DNA of 11,076 nt from Anaerolineaceae bacterium (GTDB lineage Bacteria; Chloroflexota; Anaerolineae; Anaerolineales; Villigracilaceae): contig BQMV01000143.1 of the NCBI GenBank assembly GCA_022181005.1, positions 1-11,076 of the forward strand. The letters are read 5' to 3'. Positions 1 through 7,900 of this stretch are shown piece by piece. Positions within the stretch are counted from its first letter, which is position 1. Every line of letters starts with the position of its first letter. The position numbers and the translations under genes were made by a program. The notes beneath the pieces are model-generated. The model made no database searches and was not told the origin of the DNA. It saw only the letters and a list, made by a program, of their open reading frames with translations.

Positions 1-156
1 TACGCTGGCTAACGCTACGATGGCAAGGTTCGCCGCATTTAGCATTAACTCGATAGACATGAAGATGATTAGCGCGTTGCGGCGAATTAGAACGCCCAAC
101 ACTCCGATAGCGAATAAAATTGCAGAGAGGATGACATAATAGTCAACAGGTACCAT
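1..156 (-). CDS. nuoK: NADH-quinone oxidoreductase subunit K (partial, 3' end cut off)
   Basis: Only the first 52 codons are present; the gene runs off the left edge of the window. The translation begins MVPVDYYVILSAILFAIG and contains two hydrophobic segments (about residues 4-23 and 29-50) joined by the short basic turn IRRN. Glu36, in the stretch MSIELMLNAAN, matches in position and context the conserved membrane glutamate of E. coli NuoK, which is part of the proton-translocation path. NuoK is a small three-helix membrane protein of complex I, usually about 100 residues, so roughly half is seen. The ATG at 156-154 lies 15 bases after the nuoJ stop. No good Shine-Dalgarno sequence precedes it, so translation may be coupled to nuoJ. 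The identification is firm from motif and position. Confidence 0.95.
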   Translation of the reverse strand, partial: MVPVDYYVILSAILFAIGVLGVLIRRNALIIFMSIELMLNAANLAIVALASV

Positions 157-171
157 AGTCGTTCGCGATTT

Positions 172-699
172 CTAGCCGTTTCGCGCCCCCTTCTCTTTTT
201 TCGTCAACGTGATCGCGCCGATCATAGCGACCAACAATAAGATCGAGACAATTTCAAACGGCAACAGATAGTTTTGGAACAGAGCGACGCCCAATTGTCG
301 CAGATTTTCGGTGGCGTTGATCGCTTCGGCGGGAGGAAGCACGTCGCCTAGTGAGCGGGCTTTAACGATCAACAGGTACGCCGCTTCCGCGAATAAGGCA
401 GCGGCTAAGGCGATGGCGAGCGGTTTCTGCCACGGAAGCGCGTTCGGCGCCGGCAGGTTTTCCGCGCCTAACAACATAATGACGAACAAGAACAGCACCA
501 TGATCGCGCCTGTGTATACGGTGATCTGCGCCATCGCAATGAACGGCGCGCCTAACAGCAGATAGAATATCGCTACTGTGATGAAGTTCAACACGAGGTA
601 TAACGCCGCATAAACGGTATTGCGGCTCAGCAACATACCGAGCGCCGACGCGACAGCGATACAAGCTAGAACGAGGAAGAGAGCGAGGTCAAGAGTCAT
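172..699 (-). CDS. nuoJ: NADH-quinone oxidoreductase subunit J
   Basis: A 175-residue membrane protein with five likely transmembrane segments (about 3-23, 28-49, 54-78, 92-112 and 143-164). The hallmark of the family is QITVYTGAIMVLFLFVIMLL at residues 58-77, the third helix, which in solved complex I structures can carry a pi-bulge and helps couple quinone reduction to proton transfer. Tyr62 corresponds to the conserved tyrosine of that helix. The C-terminal segment LLPFEIVSILLLVAMIGAI is also typical. The length is normal for NuoJ. The ATG at 699-697 follows a 68-base gap after nuoI, the longest gap between nuo genes here, and has only a weak GGAT-like ribosome site. The TAG stop at 172-174 is 15 bases before nuoK. 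Confidence 0.96.
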   Translation of the reverse strand: MTLDLALFLVLACIAVASALGMLLSRNTVYAALYLVLNFITVAIFYLLLGAPFIAMAQITVYTGAIMVLFLFVIMLLGAENLPAPNALPWQKPLAIALAAALFAEAAYLLIVKARSLGDVLPPAEAINATENLRQLGVALFQNYLLPFEIVSILLLVAMIGAITLTKKEKGARNG

Positions 700-767
700 A
701 AATATCCGTTAGGGTTACCGGTTTTCAATCGCAATACGGTCAATTGTCAACGGTAAGCGCAAAATCG

Positions 768-1286
768 TCAATCTTTCGGGTTCTCCATCTCCGGCACAGA
801 GCGATTGAACGCGCCCGGCTCAACTTTTTGCGGCGTCAATTTGCTCGTCACCGGCGCAGGGTCTAGCAACATTTCTTTTGTGTATATCGCCGAATTGCGG
901 TCGTAGAACGACAGTTCATAATTGTCGCCCAGCGTGAGCGCTTCGGTCGGGCAGGCGTCTTCGCAATAACCGCAGTAAATGCAACGCAACATATTAATTT
1001 CGTAGGTGGAAGCGTATCGTTCGCCGGGCGAGAAGCGTTTCTCGTCCGTATTCTCGGCGGCTTCCACAAAGATCGCGTCGGCAGGGCAAGCGGCAGCGCA
1101 TAACGCGCAACCGATGCATTTTTCAAGTCCATTTTCATACCGATGCAGTTCGTGCCGTCCGCGGAAGCGCTTGCGCACTTCCCGCTTTTCTTCAGGATAT
1201 TGATAGGTGACGGGTTTTTCAAACATCATCTTGAACGTCACCCACAACCCACGAACCAGCTCAACGGCAGGTTCAAACACGCTCAT
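768..1286 (-). CDS. nuoI: NADH-quinone oxidoreductase subunit I (2x[4Fe-4S] ferredoxin-type)
   Basis: A 172-residue ferredoxin-like protein. It carries two complete 4Fe-4S motifs: C57-C60-C63 with C67 (CIGCALCAAACP) and C102-C105-C108 with C112 (CIYCGYCEDACP). These are the binding sites of clusters N6a and N6b, which pass electrons from NuoG towards NuoB. The N-terminus (about 1-30) contains an amphipathic stretch, as expected for a subunit lying on the membrane surface next to NuoH. The basic segment before the first motif (RKRFRGRHELHRYENG) is family-typical. The start at 1286 lies inside the end of nuoH, a 14-base overlap, and is supported by a strong GAGGAGG site 7 bases upstream. Nothing is missing or truncated. 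Confidence 0.97.
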   Translation of the reverse strand: MSVFEPAVELVRGLWVTFKMMFEKPVTYQYPEEKREVRKRFRGRHELHRYENGLEKCIGCALCAAACPADAIFVEAAENTDEKRFSPGERYASTYEINMLRCIYCGYCEDACPTEALTLGDNYELSFYDRNSAIYTKEMLLDPAPVTSKLTPQKVEPGAFNRSVPEMENPKD

Positions 1287-2394
1287 ACGTAAGCCTCCTC
1301 AAGGCTTGATACACGCCAATGACGCAAATCGCAAATACCAACATGGAAGAAACAGGGATGAACCACATCCACAGCGCGTTCTTGGCGACATCAAACATTA
1401 AAATGCCGACAGCGGTCAAAAAGACCGTCGCCAACGAGGCTGGTAAAAGAATCTTCCAGCCGAAACTCATCAACCGATCATAGCGAATGCGGGGCCATGT
1501 GGCGCGCACCCAGATCATAACGAACAACAGAATCATGATCTTGGCGAACATATAGACCGGTCCCAAAATAGGATATTGCGCTTCGCCGGGGCCCAAATAT
1601 CCGCCGAAGAAAAACACCGCTAAAATAGCGGAGACAATGATCATTTTCTGATATTCCGCCATGAAGAAAAGCGCGAATTTCATACCCGAATATTCCGCAT
1701 GATAGCCAGCGGTTAACTCTTGTTCGGCTTCAGGCATATCGAACGGAGCGCGATTCACTTCGGCGAGAGTCGCGATCCAGAAGATCAACGCCCCAAGCGG
1801 CTGATAAACTACGAACCACATCGAACGCTGCGCTTCCACGATCTCGCGCATGCTCATCGAATTAGCCAGCAGGATTACCGGCGTCAACGAAATACCGAGC
1901 GCGACCTCATAGGAGATCATCTGCGCGGTCGAACGCATCGCGCCCAGCATGGCATACTTGCTATTCGACGACCAGCCCGCTAATACAATGCCGTACACCG
2001 ACACCGACGCAATGGCGGCAAAAAACAACACTGCGACGTTGATATCCGCCAGATATAGATTAATATCGCGCCCAAACCAATGCACCGTCGCGCCCCACGG
2101 AATGACCGCCCCGATAACGATCGAGGGCAGCAAGGTCAAAATTGGCGAAAGGAAGAAAACGAATTTGTACGCTTTCGCCGGCGAAAGTTCTTCTTTAAAG
2201 ATCAATTTGATCGCATCGGCGATCGGCTGAAGCAAGCCATACGGTCCAGCGCGATTCGGTCCAATGCGCGTTTGCATTCGCGCCAACGCCCGGCGTTCGT
2301 AATACGTCAGGTAGGCGAACCCGATCAACAGCGCAAAGATGATGACAAGCGCCTTGATGAACCATTCCAGCCAGAGAGTCCAATCGGTGATCAT
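1273..2394 (-). CDS. nuoH: NADH-quinone oxidoreductase subunit H (quinone-site membrane subunit)
   Basis: A 373-residue membrane protein with about eight hydrophobic helices (for example 11-30, 80-100, 118-141, 160-177, 199-211, 251-266, 282-297 and 345-362). Both signatures of the ND1/NuoH family are present: the N-terminal loop ERRALARMQTRIGPNRAGPYG (from residue 33), and the acidic loop AEVNRAPFDMPEAEQELTAGYHAEYSG region at 211-237. NuoH forms the entry of the quinone tunnel with NuoB and NuoD; its acidic loop and glutamates link quinone chemistry to the membrane proton channels. The start ATG shares four bases (ATGA) with the nuoG stop and has GAAGG 7 bases upstream. The length is slightly above the E. 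coli protein and normal for bacteria. No missing motif is seen. Confidence 0.97.
   Translation of the reverse strand: MITDWTLWLEWFIKALVIIFALLIGFAYLTYYERRALARMQTRIGPNRAGPYGLLQPIADAIKLIFKEELSPAKAYKFVFFLSPILTLLPSIVIGAVIPWGATVHWFGRDINLYLADINVAVLFFAAIASVSVYGIVLAGWSSNSKYAMLGAMRSTAQMISYEVALGISLTPVILLANSMSMREIVEAQRSMWFVVYQPLGALIFWIATLAEVNRAPFDMPEAEQELTAGYHAEYSGMKFALFFMAEYQKMIIVSAILAVFFFGGYLGPGEAQYPILGPVYMFAKIMILLFVMIWVRATWPRIRYDRLMSFGWKILLPASLATVFLTAVGILMFDVAKNALWMWFIPVSSMLVFAICVIGVYQALRRLTYERV
1294..1300 (-). promoter_or_regulatory. Ribosome binding site of nuoI
   Basis: The minus strand reads GAGGAGG here, 7 bases before the nuoI ATG at 1286. The site lies within the last codons of nuoH. It is the strongest Shine-Dalgarno match in the operon and fixes the nuoI start. 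Confidence 0.75.
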
Positions 2395-4841
2395 GCTTTT
2401 ACCTTCGCCGCTACAGGTTCGCGGATTGCCACGCCCATCGAGCGCGGCGTCAATAAGATTTTCTCGTCAAGCGTATCGTCCAATTTCAGAACCGCTTCGC
2501 CGCTTACGCCGTCGAAACTAACGTTCACGGTCTGCCCGGCGCTCAAGCCCAGCCGCATTGCGGCAGAGGGATGCGCGCTGACGCTGGTTTCGCCGATACG
2601 CTGATGCAACAACTCGGCGACCATCATAGTCGTGCCGCGATGGTACAACTTGTTAACCGGCACTGCCAGCAATTCTTTTTCCTTTAACGTCGGCAGCGTT
2701 TCTTTCTGGGCTTTCGGAATGCTCACTTTTTCTCCGCGCGTCGCCGCCGTAGATAAATGCGCGCCTAAGCCGTCTTTATTATCATATGTTGTGCCGCCGT
2801 AATAGCGGTCGTTGCCCCCCACTGTGGGCAATTGCTCGCGAACTTCGGCAAGTTTGGCGTAATCCAAGCCATCGAACGACTTTACCGTCGCAGCCAGCAG
2901 GTCGAACACCACCGCGGCAGACGTACCTTCAAGAATAACGCCCATGTTTCGCGCAACTTGCGAGACGATGGCAAAATCAGGTCGAGACTCGCCCGTAACC
3001 GGCACAGCAGGATAGAAGCGCTGAACGCGCCGCTCGCCGGAAGTCAACGTGCCTTCGCGTTCCGTAAAGGCTTGCGCGGGCAAAACTACGTCCGCTATCT
3101 CGACAGTTTCAGTCGTCATCACATCTTGCACAACGACAAATTCCGCCTCCGCCAGAGCCTTCGCCAACTTCGGGTCGTCGTGAACGGGATCCGCTCCGAC
3201 AATATAGACCGCTTTACCTTTTAACGCTTTGGCTAAGTCGTCTTCGACAGCGAAGCCGATCTCCCACGCGCCCTGATCGTTGGCGCGTTCCCATACGCCA
3301 ATAAGTCCGTTGTTGGGTCTTCCCGTAAAATTATTATCATCCAGCAGTTTCGCGCACGCCGCCGCCAAATTTTGCGAGCCGGCGACCCCGAGCCCTTCGC
3401 TGCCGTAAAAGACAACGACATCTCGAGATTTCAACAACGCTTCGCCCGCCTCATTCGCTTTTGTCAAATCGCGCACTGCTTTCACTTCTTCGCCGTATTC
3501 ATAACGGATCGCGCGCGCAGCATATCTATCTAATTTCGTCTCGCGCGGGTTTAATACAATTAATGTCGCGCCGCGCTCTTGCGCTTGCTTAACTCGAAGA
3601 TACCAAATTGGCGCTTCTTGATACAAATCGGAAGCGACAACGACAATGGCGCTGCCCGCGCCCATCGTTCCAATGTTCGTTCCCGCGCTCACGCCGACGA
3701 GCGACATCAATTCTCCGCCCGCCATGTGCGAATATAAATACGCCTTACCGCCCGCGTGGTCTGCCAACATTTTCAAATTAAATAAATCTTCGTTCGCCAA
3801 CCTGCCCGACGCCAATACGACAAAGTCTTTCTTAGCTTTGAGGAATTTCTCCGCGGCAAGTTGAGTCGCGGCATCCCATGAAGCGCGCGCCAGTTTCTTC
3901 TCCTTGCGGATCATGGGTCTGGTCAGCCGTTGTTCGCCTTGGGCGTAATGATACGCAAAGCGACCTTTATCGCAGATCCAAATTTCGTTCACTTCTTCGT
4001 TCTGTCGCGGCATCACGCGTTTGACGACGATTTCGCCGTTCGAGCGAGCTTCGCGCCGCGTATTTAACGTCGTATTGCAACCGACCGGACATTGCGTGCA
4101 GATGGAAGACGCGGCTTCCATTTCCCAGGGGCGCGCGCCAAAGCGGAAGTCTTCGGTGGTCAGCGCGCCGACGGGACAAATATCGGTGGTGTTGCCCGAG
4201 AAGACCGAGTCGAAACCGGGTTCCGAAACGGAGATAATTCGCATCGGACGGGCGCGGTCGTCAAATTCAAGCACCGCATCGCCAGCGATCTCATCTTGAA
4301 AGCGGACGCAACGCGCGCAGAAAATACAACGTTCGCGGTCCAGCCAGATCAACTCGCCCAGCGGAACCGGTTTAACAAAGCGTTGTTTTTCTTCAAGCCT
4401 GAAGCGGCTGCTGCGCGGACCGTATTTCATGTTCAGGTCTTGCAGCGCGCATTCGCCGCCTTTATCGCAGATCGGGCAATCAAGCGGATGCGAAGTCAGC
4501 AGAAATTCAACCGTTCCGCGTTGCGCATCGGCGACCTTCGCCGTCTGCGTGTTGATCACCATGCCCTCTTCTACTTTATTCGTGCAGGCGGTTTCCAATT
4601 TCGGCATGAACTGAATCTTCGGGGCGCCGTCTTCCACAACGAATTGCCCTGTAGCGCGATCGCGCACCGGGCGCCCGATCTCCACCAGGCACATGCGGCA
4701 CATGCCAACCGGCTCCAGTTTGGGATGGTGGCAAAACACGGGAATATCTATGCCAGCTTGCTTGGCGGCGTCTACAATATTTAATCCTGCGGGGACAGTG
4801 ACTTGTCGTCCGTCAATCGTAAGAGAAATTTGTTTATCCAT
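2391..4841 (-). CDS. nuoG: NADH-quinone oxidoreductase subunit G
   Basis: An 816-residue Fe-S protein, the largest subunit of the NADH module. The N-terminal 2Fe-2S ferredoxin domain has C37, C48, C51 and C86 (cluster N1b). A second motif, H118-x3-C122-x2-C125-x5-C131, binds N5 with its unusual histidine ligand. C172, C175, C178 and C222 bind N4. C248, C251, C255 and C290 form the extra motif for N7, which only some bacteria keep. The rest (about 300-816) resembles molybdopterin oxidoreductases, a fold that in NuoG no longer carries a metal cofactor. NuoG passes electrons from NuoF to NuoI. The ATG overlaps the nuoF TAA by one base, with no clear Shine-Dalgarno sequence, suggesting coupled translation. 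The stop overlaps the nuoH start. Confidence 0.97.
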   Translation of the reverse strand: MDKQISLTIDGRQVTVPAGLNIVDAAKQAGIDIPVFCHHPKLEPVGMCRMCLVEIGRPVRDRATGQFVVEDGAPKIQFMPKLETACTNKVEEGMVINTQTAKVADAQRGTVEFLLTSHPLDCPICDKGGECALQDLNMKYGPRSSRFRLEEKQRFVKPVPLGELIWLDRERCIFCARCVRFQDEIAGDAVLEFDDRARPMRIISVSEPGFDSVFSGNTTDICPVGALTTEDFRFGARPWEMEAASSICTQCPVGCNTTLNTRREARSNGEIVVKRVMPRQNEEVNEIWICDKGRFAYHYAQGEQRLTRPMIRKEKKLARASWDAATQLAAEKFLKAKKDFVVLASGRLANEDLFNLKMLADHAGGKAYLYSHMAGGELMSLVGVSAGTNIGTMGAGSAIVVVASDLYQEAPIWYLRVKQAQERGATLIVLNPRETKLDRYAARAIRYEYGEEVKAVRDLTKANEAGEALLKSRDVVVFYGSEGLGVAGSQNLAAACAKLLDDNNFTGRPNNGLIGVWERANDQGAWEIGFAVEDDLAKALKGKAVYIVGADPVHDDPKLAKALAEAEFVVVQDVMTTETVEIADVVLPAQAFTEREGTLTSGERRVQRFYPAVPVTGESRPDFAIVSQVARNMGVILEGTSAAVVFDLLAATVKSFDGLDYAKLAEVREQLPTVGGNDRYYGGTTYDNKDGLGAHLSTAATRGEKVSIPKAQKETLPTLKEKELLAVPVNKLYHRGTTMMVAELLHQRIGETSVSAHPSAAMRLGLSAGQTVNVSFDGVSGEAVLKLDDTLDEKILLTPRSMGVAIREPVAAKVKA

Positions 4842-6091
4842 TATGCTTGCACCGCTTTATCGAAATCTTCTCGGAAACGTTCGAGGCTGGAAACAACCGC
4901 CATGGTAGAGAATTCGCCCAACGCGCATAAACATTTACCTTGCATTTGCTTCGCCACGTTAAGCAGCAAGTCCACGTCGGCTCGCACGGCTTGACCAGTG
5001 TGGATGCGTTCGGTAAGGTGCGACATCCAGAAAGTGCCTTCGCGGCAGGGCGTGCATTTTCCACACGATTCGTGCCGGAAGAAGTGAACAGTTTTATTAA
5101 TGAGCCAGTCCATCGAAACCGTATCGTCTACGATGATGACCGATGCGGAGCCGAGCTCCGACTTTAGCTTGCGGACTTCGAGGTAGTCCATCGGCGTATC
5201 GAGAATGCTGTCGTCGTCTACAAGGATCAGCGAGGAAGATGCGCCGGCGGGCATAATCGCCCGAACGCTGCGCGAATCTTGTACGCCGCCGCCGTATTTA
5301 TAGATCAAATCGCGGAAGGTCGTGCCAAACGGAAGTTCGTAATTACCGGGTTTGCGCACGCGCCCCGAAAGCGAAAAGATCTTCACGCCCGGAGCGTCCG
5401 CCGTGCCCATAGATTTGTACCATTCTGCGCCGTTCGCCATAATCATCGGCACATTGGTAAACGTCTCAACGTTATTAATGATCGTCGGCTTGCCATATAA
5501 CCCCTCCGAAGGCGGGAAGGGAGGGCGCACGCGCGGTTGCCCGCGCCTTCCTTCAAGCGATTCGAGCAGCGCAGTCTCTTCGCCGCAAATGTACGCACCC
5601 GCGCCGAGATGAGTATAAATTCGGAGCGAGTAATCGGTTCCGAAGATTTTATCGCCTAAATAGCCTTCCGCTTCCATCTCGGCGATTTTCCGATCAAGCG
5701 ACTCGGCGATCTGCCAAAATTCACCGCGTAGATAAATGTACGCGATATTCGCGCCAACGGCGTACGAGCCAATCATCACTCCTTCCAGGAATTGGAAGGG
5801 ATTATTTTCCATTACTTCGCGGTCTTTAAATGTGCCCGGCTCAGACTCGTCGGCATTCGCCACCATGTAATGGGGCCAGCTTTTCGCGTCGGCAAACGAC
5901 CACTTCATGCCCGTCGGGAAGCCCGCGCCGCCGCGCCCGCGCAAACCTGAATTTTTAACCACGTCAATCACTTCGCCGGGTTTCATTTTTGTCACCGCAT
6001 TTTTAAACGCGGCAAGCCCGCCGTTATCTTGATATACAGAAAGTTTCCCAATATCGGGAATTTCTCGATGCCGTAACAGAACATGCGTCAT
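4841..6091 (-). CDS. nuoF: NADH-quinone oxidoreductase subunit F (NADH- and FMN-binding)
   Basis: The entry point of electrons: it binds NADH and FMN and passes electrons singly to the Fe-S chain. The glycine-rich NADH/FMN region GLRGRGGAGFPTGMKW lies at about residues 49-64, followed by NADESEPGTFKDRE and the GAGAYICGEETALLESLEG segment. The 4Fe-4S cluster N3 is bound by C343, C346 and C349 (ESCGKCTPCREG) and C389 near the C-terminus. A nearby extra cysteine (C387) gives the local sequence KCLCALG. I chose the ATG at 6091-6089 (416 residues) because GGGAG lies 8 bases before it. A longer frame from 6106 adds five residues (MGDMF) but is preceded by a pyrimidine-rich stretch without a ribosome site. 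The stop overlaps the nuoG start by one base. The function is certain; the exact start is probable. Confidence 0.96.
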   Translation of the reverse strand: MTHVLLRHREIPDIGKLSVYQDNGGLAAFKNAVTKMKPGEVIDVVKNSGLRGRGGAGFPTGMKWSFADAKSWPHYMVANADESEPGTFKDREVMENNPFQFLEGVMIGSYAVGANIAYIYLRGEFWQIAESLDRKIAEMEAEGYLGDKIFGTDYSLRIYTHLGAGAYICGEETALLESLEGRRGQPRVRPPFPPSEGLYGKPTIINNVETFTNVPMIMANGAEWYKSMGTADAPGVKIFSLSGRVRKPGNYELPFGTTFRDLIYKYGGGVQDSRSVRAIMPAGASSSLILVDDDSILDTPMDYLEVRKLKSELGSASVIIVDDTVSMDWLINKTVHFFRHESCGKCTPCREGTFWMSHLTERIHTGQAVRADVDLLLNVAKQMQGKCLCALGEFSTMAVVSSLERFREDFDKAVQA

Positions 6092-6098
6092 AAACATA

Positions 6099-6103
6099 TC
6101 TCC
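6099..6103 (-). promoter_or_regulatory. Ribosome binding site favouring the internal nuoF start
   Basis: The minus strand reads GGGAG, 8 bases before the ATG at 6091. It lies too close to the ATG at 6097, and inside the longer frame that starts at 6106. This supports 6091 as the nuoF start. Confidence 0.55.
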
Positions 6104-6119
6104 CATACAGAGGAAAGAA

Positions 6120-6617
6120 TCATCCTTCGCTCTGTTTTAATTCGCCGATCAATTCCATCGTTTTCTCTACGGTCATATGCTCGTGATATTCGATCGCATC
6201 CGGTCCTTGCAATTGGAACATGGGCGCTCGATCACAAGCGGCAAGGCACATGACCGCTTCCACCGTAACCAACCCGTCTTCGGTCGTTTCGCCAGCCTTG
6301 ATCTTCAGATGATCGCACAAATCGCCCATAAAACCTTCGGCGCCGCGCAACGCGCACGGCAGGTCTGTACAGACTTGTATGCGATATTTGCCTTCTTTTT
6401 CTTCGTGATACAACGTATAGAAACCGACCACGCCAGCCACTTCCGTTTCGGTAATGTCGAGCAACGCGGCAATATCCTGCATGGCAGCTTTACTGATATA
6501 GCCTTCATCGCGCTGGGCGATAAAGAGCAACGGCATCAACGCCGAACGCTTTCCGTGCGGCGGATATTTCGAAAGGATTTGTTGAACTTCCTGGGGGTAT
6601 TTTTCAGCCAGACTCAT
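6120..6617 (-). CDS. nuoE: NADH-quinone oxidoreductase subunit E (2Fe-2S, thioredoxin-like)
   Basis: A 165-residue protein with an N-terminal helical part (1-75) and a thioredoxin-like C-terminal domain. The four ligands of the 2Fe-2S cluster N1a are C83 and C88 (CTDLPC) and C124 and C128 (CLAAC). This C-x4-C ... C-x3-C pattern defines the family. N1a sits beside the FMN of NuoF on a side branch of the main electron path. The segment VVGFYTLYHEEKEGKYRIQVCTDLPC is typical of NuoE. The ATG overlaps the nuoD TGA by four bases (ATGA), with GGAG about 10 bases upstream. The stop is 28 bases before the chosen nuoF start. The length matches the E. coli protein. Its presence together with NuoF points to NADH as donor. 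Confidence 0.97.
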   Translation of the reverse strand: MSLAEKYPQEVQQILSKYPPHGKRSALMPLLFIAQRDEGYISKAAMQDIAALLDITETEVAGVVGFYTLYHEEKEGKYRIQVCTDLPCALRGAEGFMGDLCDHLKIKAGETTEDGLVTVEAVMCLAACDRAPMFQLQGPDAIEYHEHMTVEKTMELIGELKQSEG

Positions 6618-7852
6618 CGGTCAATATCTCCGAGCACAATGTCTACGGATGCGAGAATCGCCACCAGATCGGCGACAAGATGCCCACGCACCATTTCATT
6701 GATCACTGATAGATTGCAGAAAGAAGGCGTGCGCATATGCACACGATGCGGCTTCGGTCCGCCATCGCCTTCCATATAAACGCCCAACTCGCCGCGCGGC
6801 GACTCGACCGCGCTGTAGACCGAATTCTTTGGCGCAGGGAAACCTTCCGTCCAATACTTGAAGTGATGAATGAGCGCTTCCATGCTCACTCCAATTTCGG
6901 CGCGCGGCGGCGGCACGAAACGCCGGTTTGCGCTCAACGTCGGCTGACCCGCTAGCTCTTTCAGTTTTTTCAGCCCCTGCTCAACAATCTTCATCGATTC
7001 GCGAAATTCTTCAATACGGACGATGTAGCGCGAGAAGGTGTCGCCGGTCGTACGGGTAGGAACATCGAACTCATATTCTTCATAACCCATATAGGGGCGC
7101 GCTTTGCGCAGATCCCAATCCACACCCGACGCGCGAAGCATGGGACCCGTCACGCCGTAGGAAATGGCGGTCTTCGCATCCAACATACCGATGCCGACTA
7201 GCCGGTCGAGAAAGATCGGGTTTTTCGTCAATAACGCTTCGTATTCGTCCACGCGCTTGGGGAAGATCTTGAGGAAACCGCGCACAGCCGATTCAAACTC
7301 TTCCGGCACATCGCGCCAAACGCCGCCCGGACGGAAATAGGTGGTCATCATACGCTGCCCCGAACAGAGTTCGAAGATATCCATAATATATTCGCGTTCA
7401 CGGAAGCAATACAAAAACATGGACATCGCCGCAAGGTCAAGCCCGAAGGGACCTAGAAATACCAAATGCGAAGCGATGCGTTGCAACTCCGTCATGATGA
7501 CGCGAATCACTTGCGCGCGCGGCGGCACGTCTAAATCAACCAGTTTCTCAACCGCCATACAGTACGCGAGATTGTTGCCTACTGTGTTCAAGTAATCAAG
7601 TCGGTCGGTCATCACCTCGGCTTTGAGGAAGGTCTTCGACTCCATGTTCTTCTCGACGCCGGTATGCAGATAACCGATTTCGGGGATCGCGTTCACGACC
7701 GTTTCGCCATCCAGTTCGACTACCAACCGTAACACGCCGTGCGTAGATGGATGTTGCGGACCCATGTTCAACAGCATGGTCTCGCCGGTCAACACGCGTT
7801 CAGACACTAGATGTTTATATTTTGCGTAACTAGCTTCTTCTATTTGCGGCAT
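6614..7852 (-). CDS. nuoD: NADH-quinone oxidoreductase subunit D (quinone-binding 49 kDa-type)
   Basis: A 412-residue protein related to the large subunit of NiFe hydrogenases but lacking its metal-binding cysteines. The N-terminal loop MGPQHPSTHGVLRL carries His38, and MTDRLDYLNTVGNNLAY carries Tyr87; these match in number and context the two residues that bind the quinone head group in the Thermus thermophilus enzyme. The C-terminus VDIVLGDIDR is also the classical family ending. NuoD forms the quinone cavity with NuoB. It is not fused to NuoC, unlike in E. coli. The start at 7852 has a GAGGA site 6 bases upstream, and a 48-base gap with a hairpin separates it from nuoC. The stop overlaps the nuoE start. 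Confidence 0.97.
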   Translation of the reverse strand: MPQIEEASYAKYKHLVSERVLTGETMLLNMGPQHPSTHGVLRLVVELDGETVVNAIPEIGYLHTGVEKNMESKTFLKAEVMTDRLDYLNTVGNNLAYCMAVEKLVDLDVPPRAQVIRVIMTELQRIASHLVFLGPFGLDLAAMSMFLYCFREREYIMDIFELCSGQRMMTTYFRPGGVWRDVPEEFESAVRGFLKIFPKRVDEYEALLTKNPIFLDRLVGIGMLDAKTAISYGVTGPMLRASGVDWDLRKARPYMGYEEYEFDVPTRTTGDTFSRYIVRIEEFRESMKIVEQGLKKLKELAGQPTLSANRRFVPPPRAEIGVSMEALIHHFKYWTEGFPAPKNSVYSAVESPRGELGVYMEGDGGPKPHRVHMRTPSFCNLSVINEMVRGHLVADLVAILASVDIVLGDIDR

Positions 7853-7858
7853 ACGCGT

Positions 7859-7863
7859 TCCTC
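7859..7863 (-). promoter_or_regulatory. Ribosome binding site of nuoD
   Basis: The minus strand reads GAGGA, 6 bases before the nuoD ATG at 7852. It lies just downstream of the hairpin at 7868-7892, so folding of that hairpin would leave the site free. Confidence 0.6.
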
Positions 7864-7867
7864 AATC

Positions 7868-7892
7868 CTTGCAAAGGGCAAACCTTCGCAAG
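7868..7892 (-). other. RNA hairpin in the nuoC-nuoD gap
   Basis: On the minus strand the arms CTTGCGAAGG (7892-7883) and CCTTTGCAAG (7877-7868) can pair over 10 positions around a 5-base loop. Nine pairs are Watson-Crick and one is a G-U wobble. The wobble works only in RNA of the nuo strand; on the other strand it would be an A-C mismatch. No run of U follows, so it is not a standard terminator. A role in transcript processing or stability, or in setting the nuoC to nuoD ratio, is an inference. Confidence 0.5.
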
Positions 7893-7900
7893 AGCTGTTT

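Noticed and set aside
745..750. TTGACA box on the minus strand before nuoJ as an internal promoter
   Set aside because: No acceptable -10 element is found 16-18 bases downstream.
4092..4784. A 230-codon open frame on the plus strand opposite nuoG
   Set aside because: It lies fully antisense to a well-supported gene, has no recognisable domain, and is explained by codon bias of nuoG. The same holds for the other plus-strand frames, such as 2080-2604, 6177-6779 and 8042-8671.
4925..4932. Extra cysteine in NuoF (KCLCALG) as a changed cluster site
   Set aside because: All four expected ligands of N3 are present; one added neighbouring cysteine is not evidence of a different cluster.
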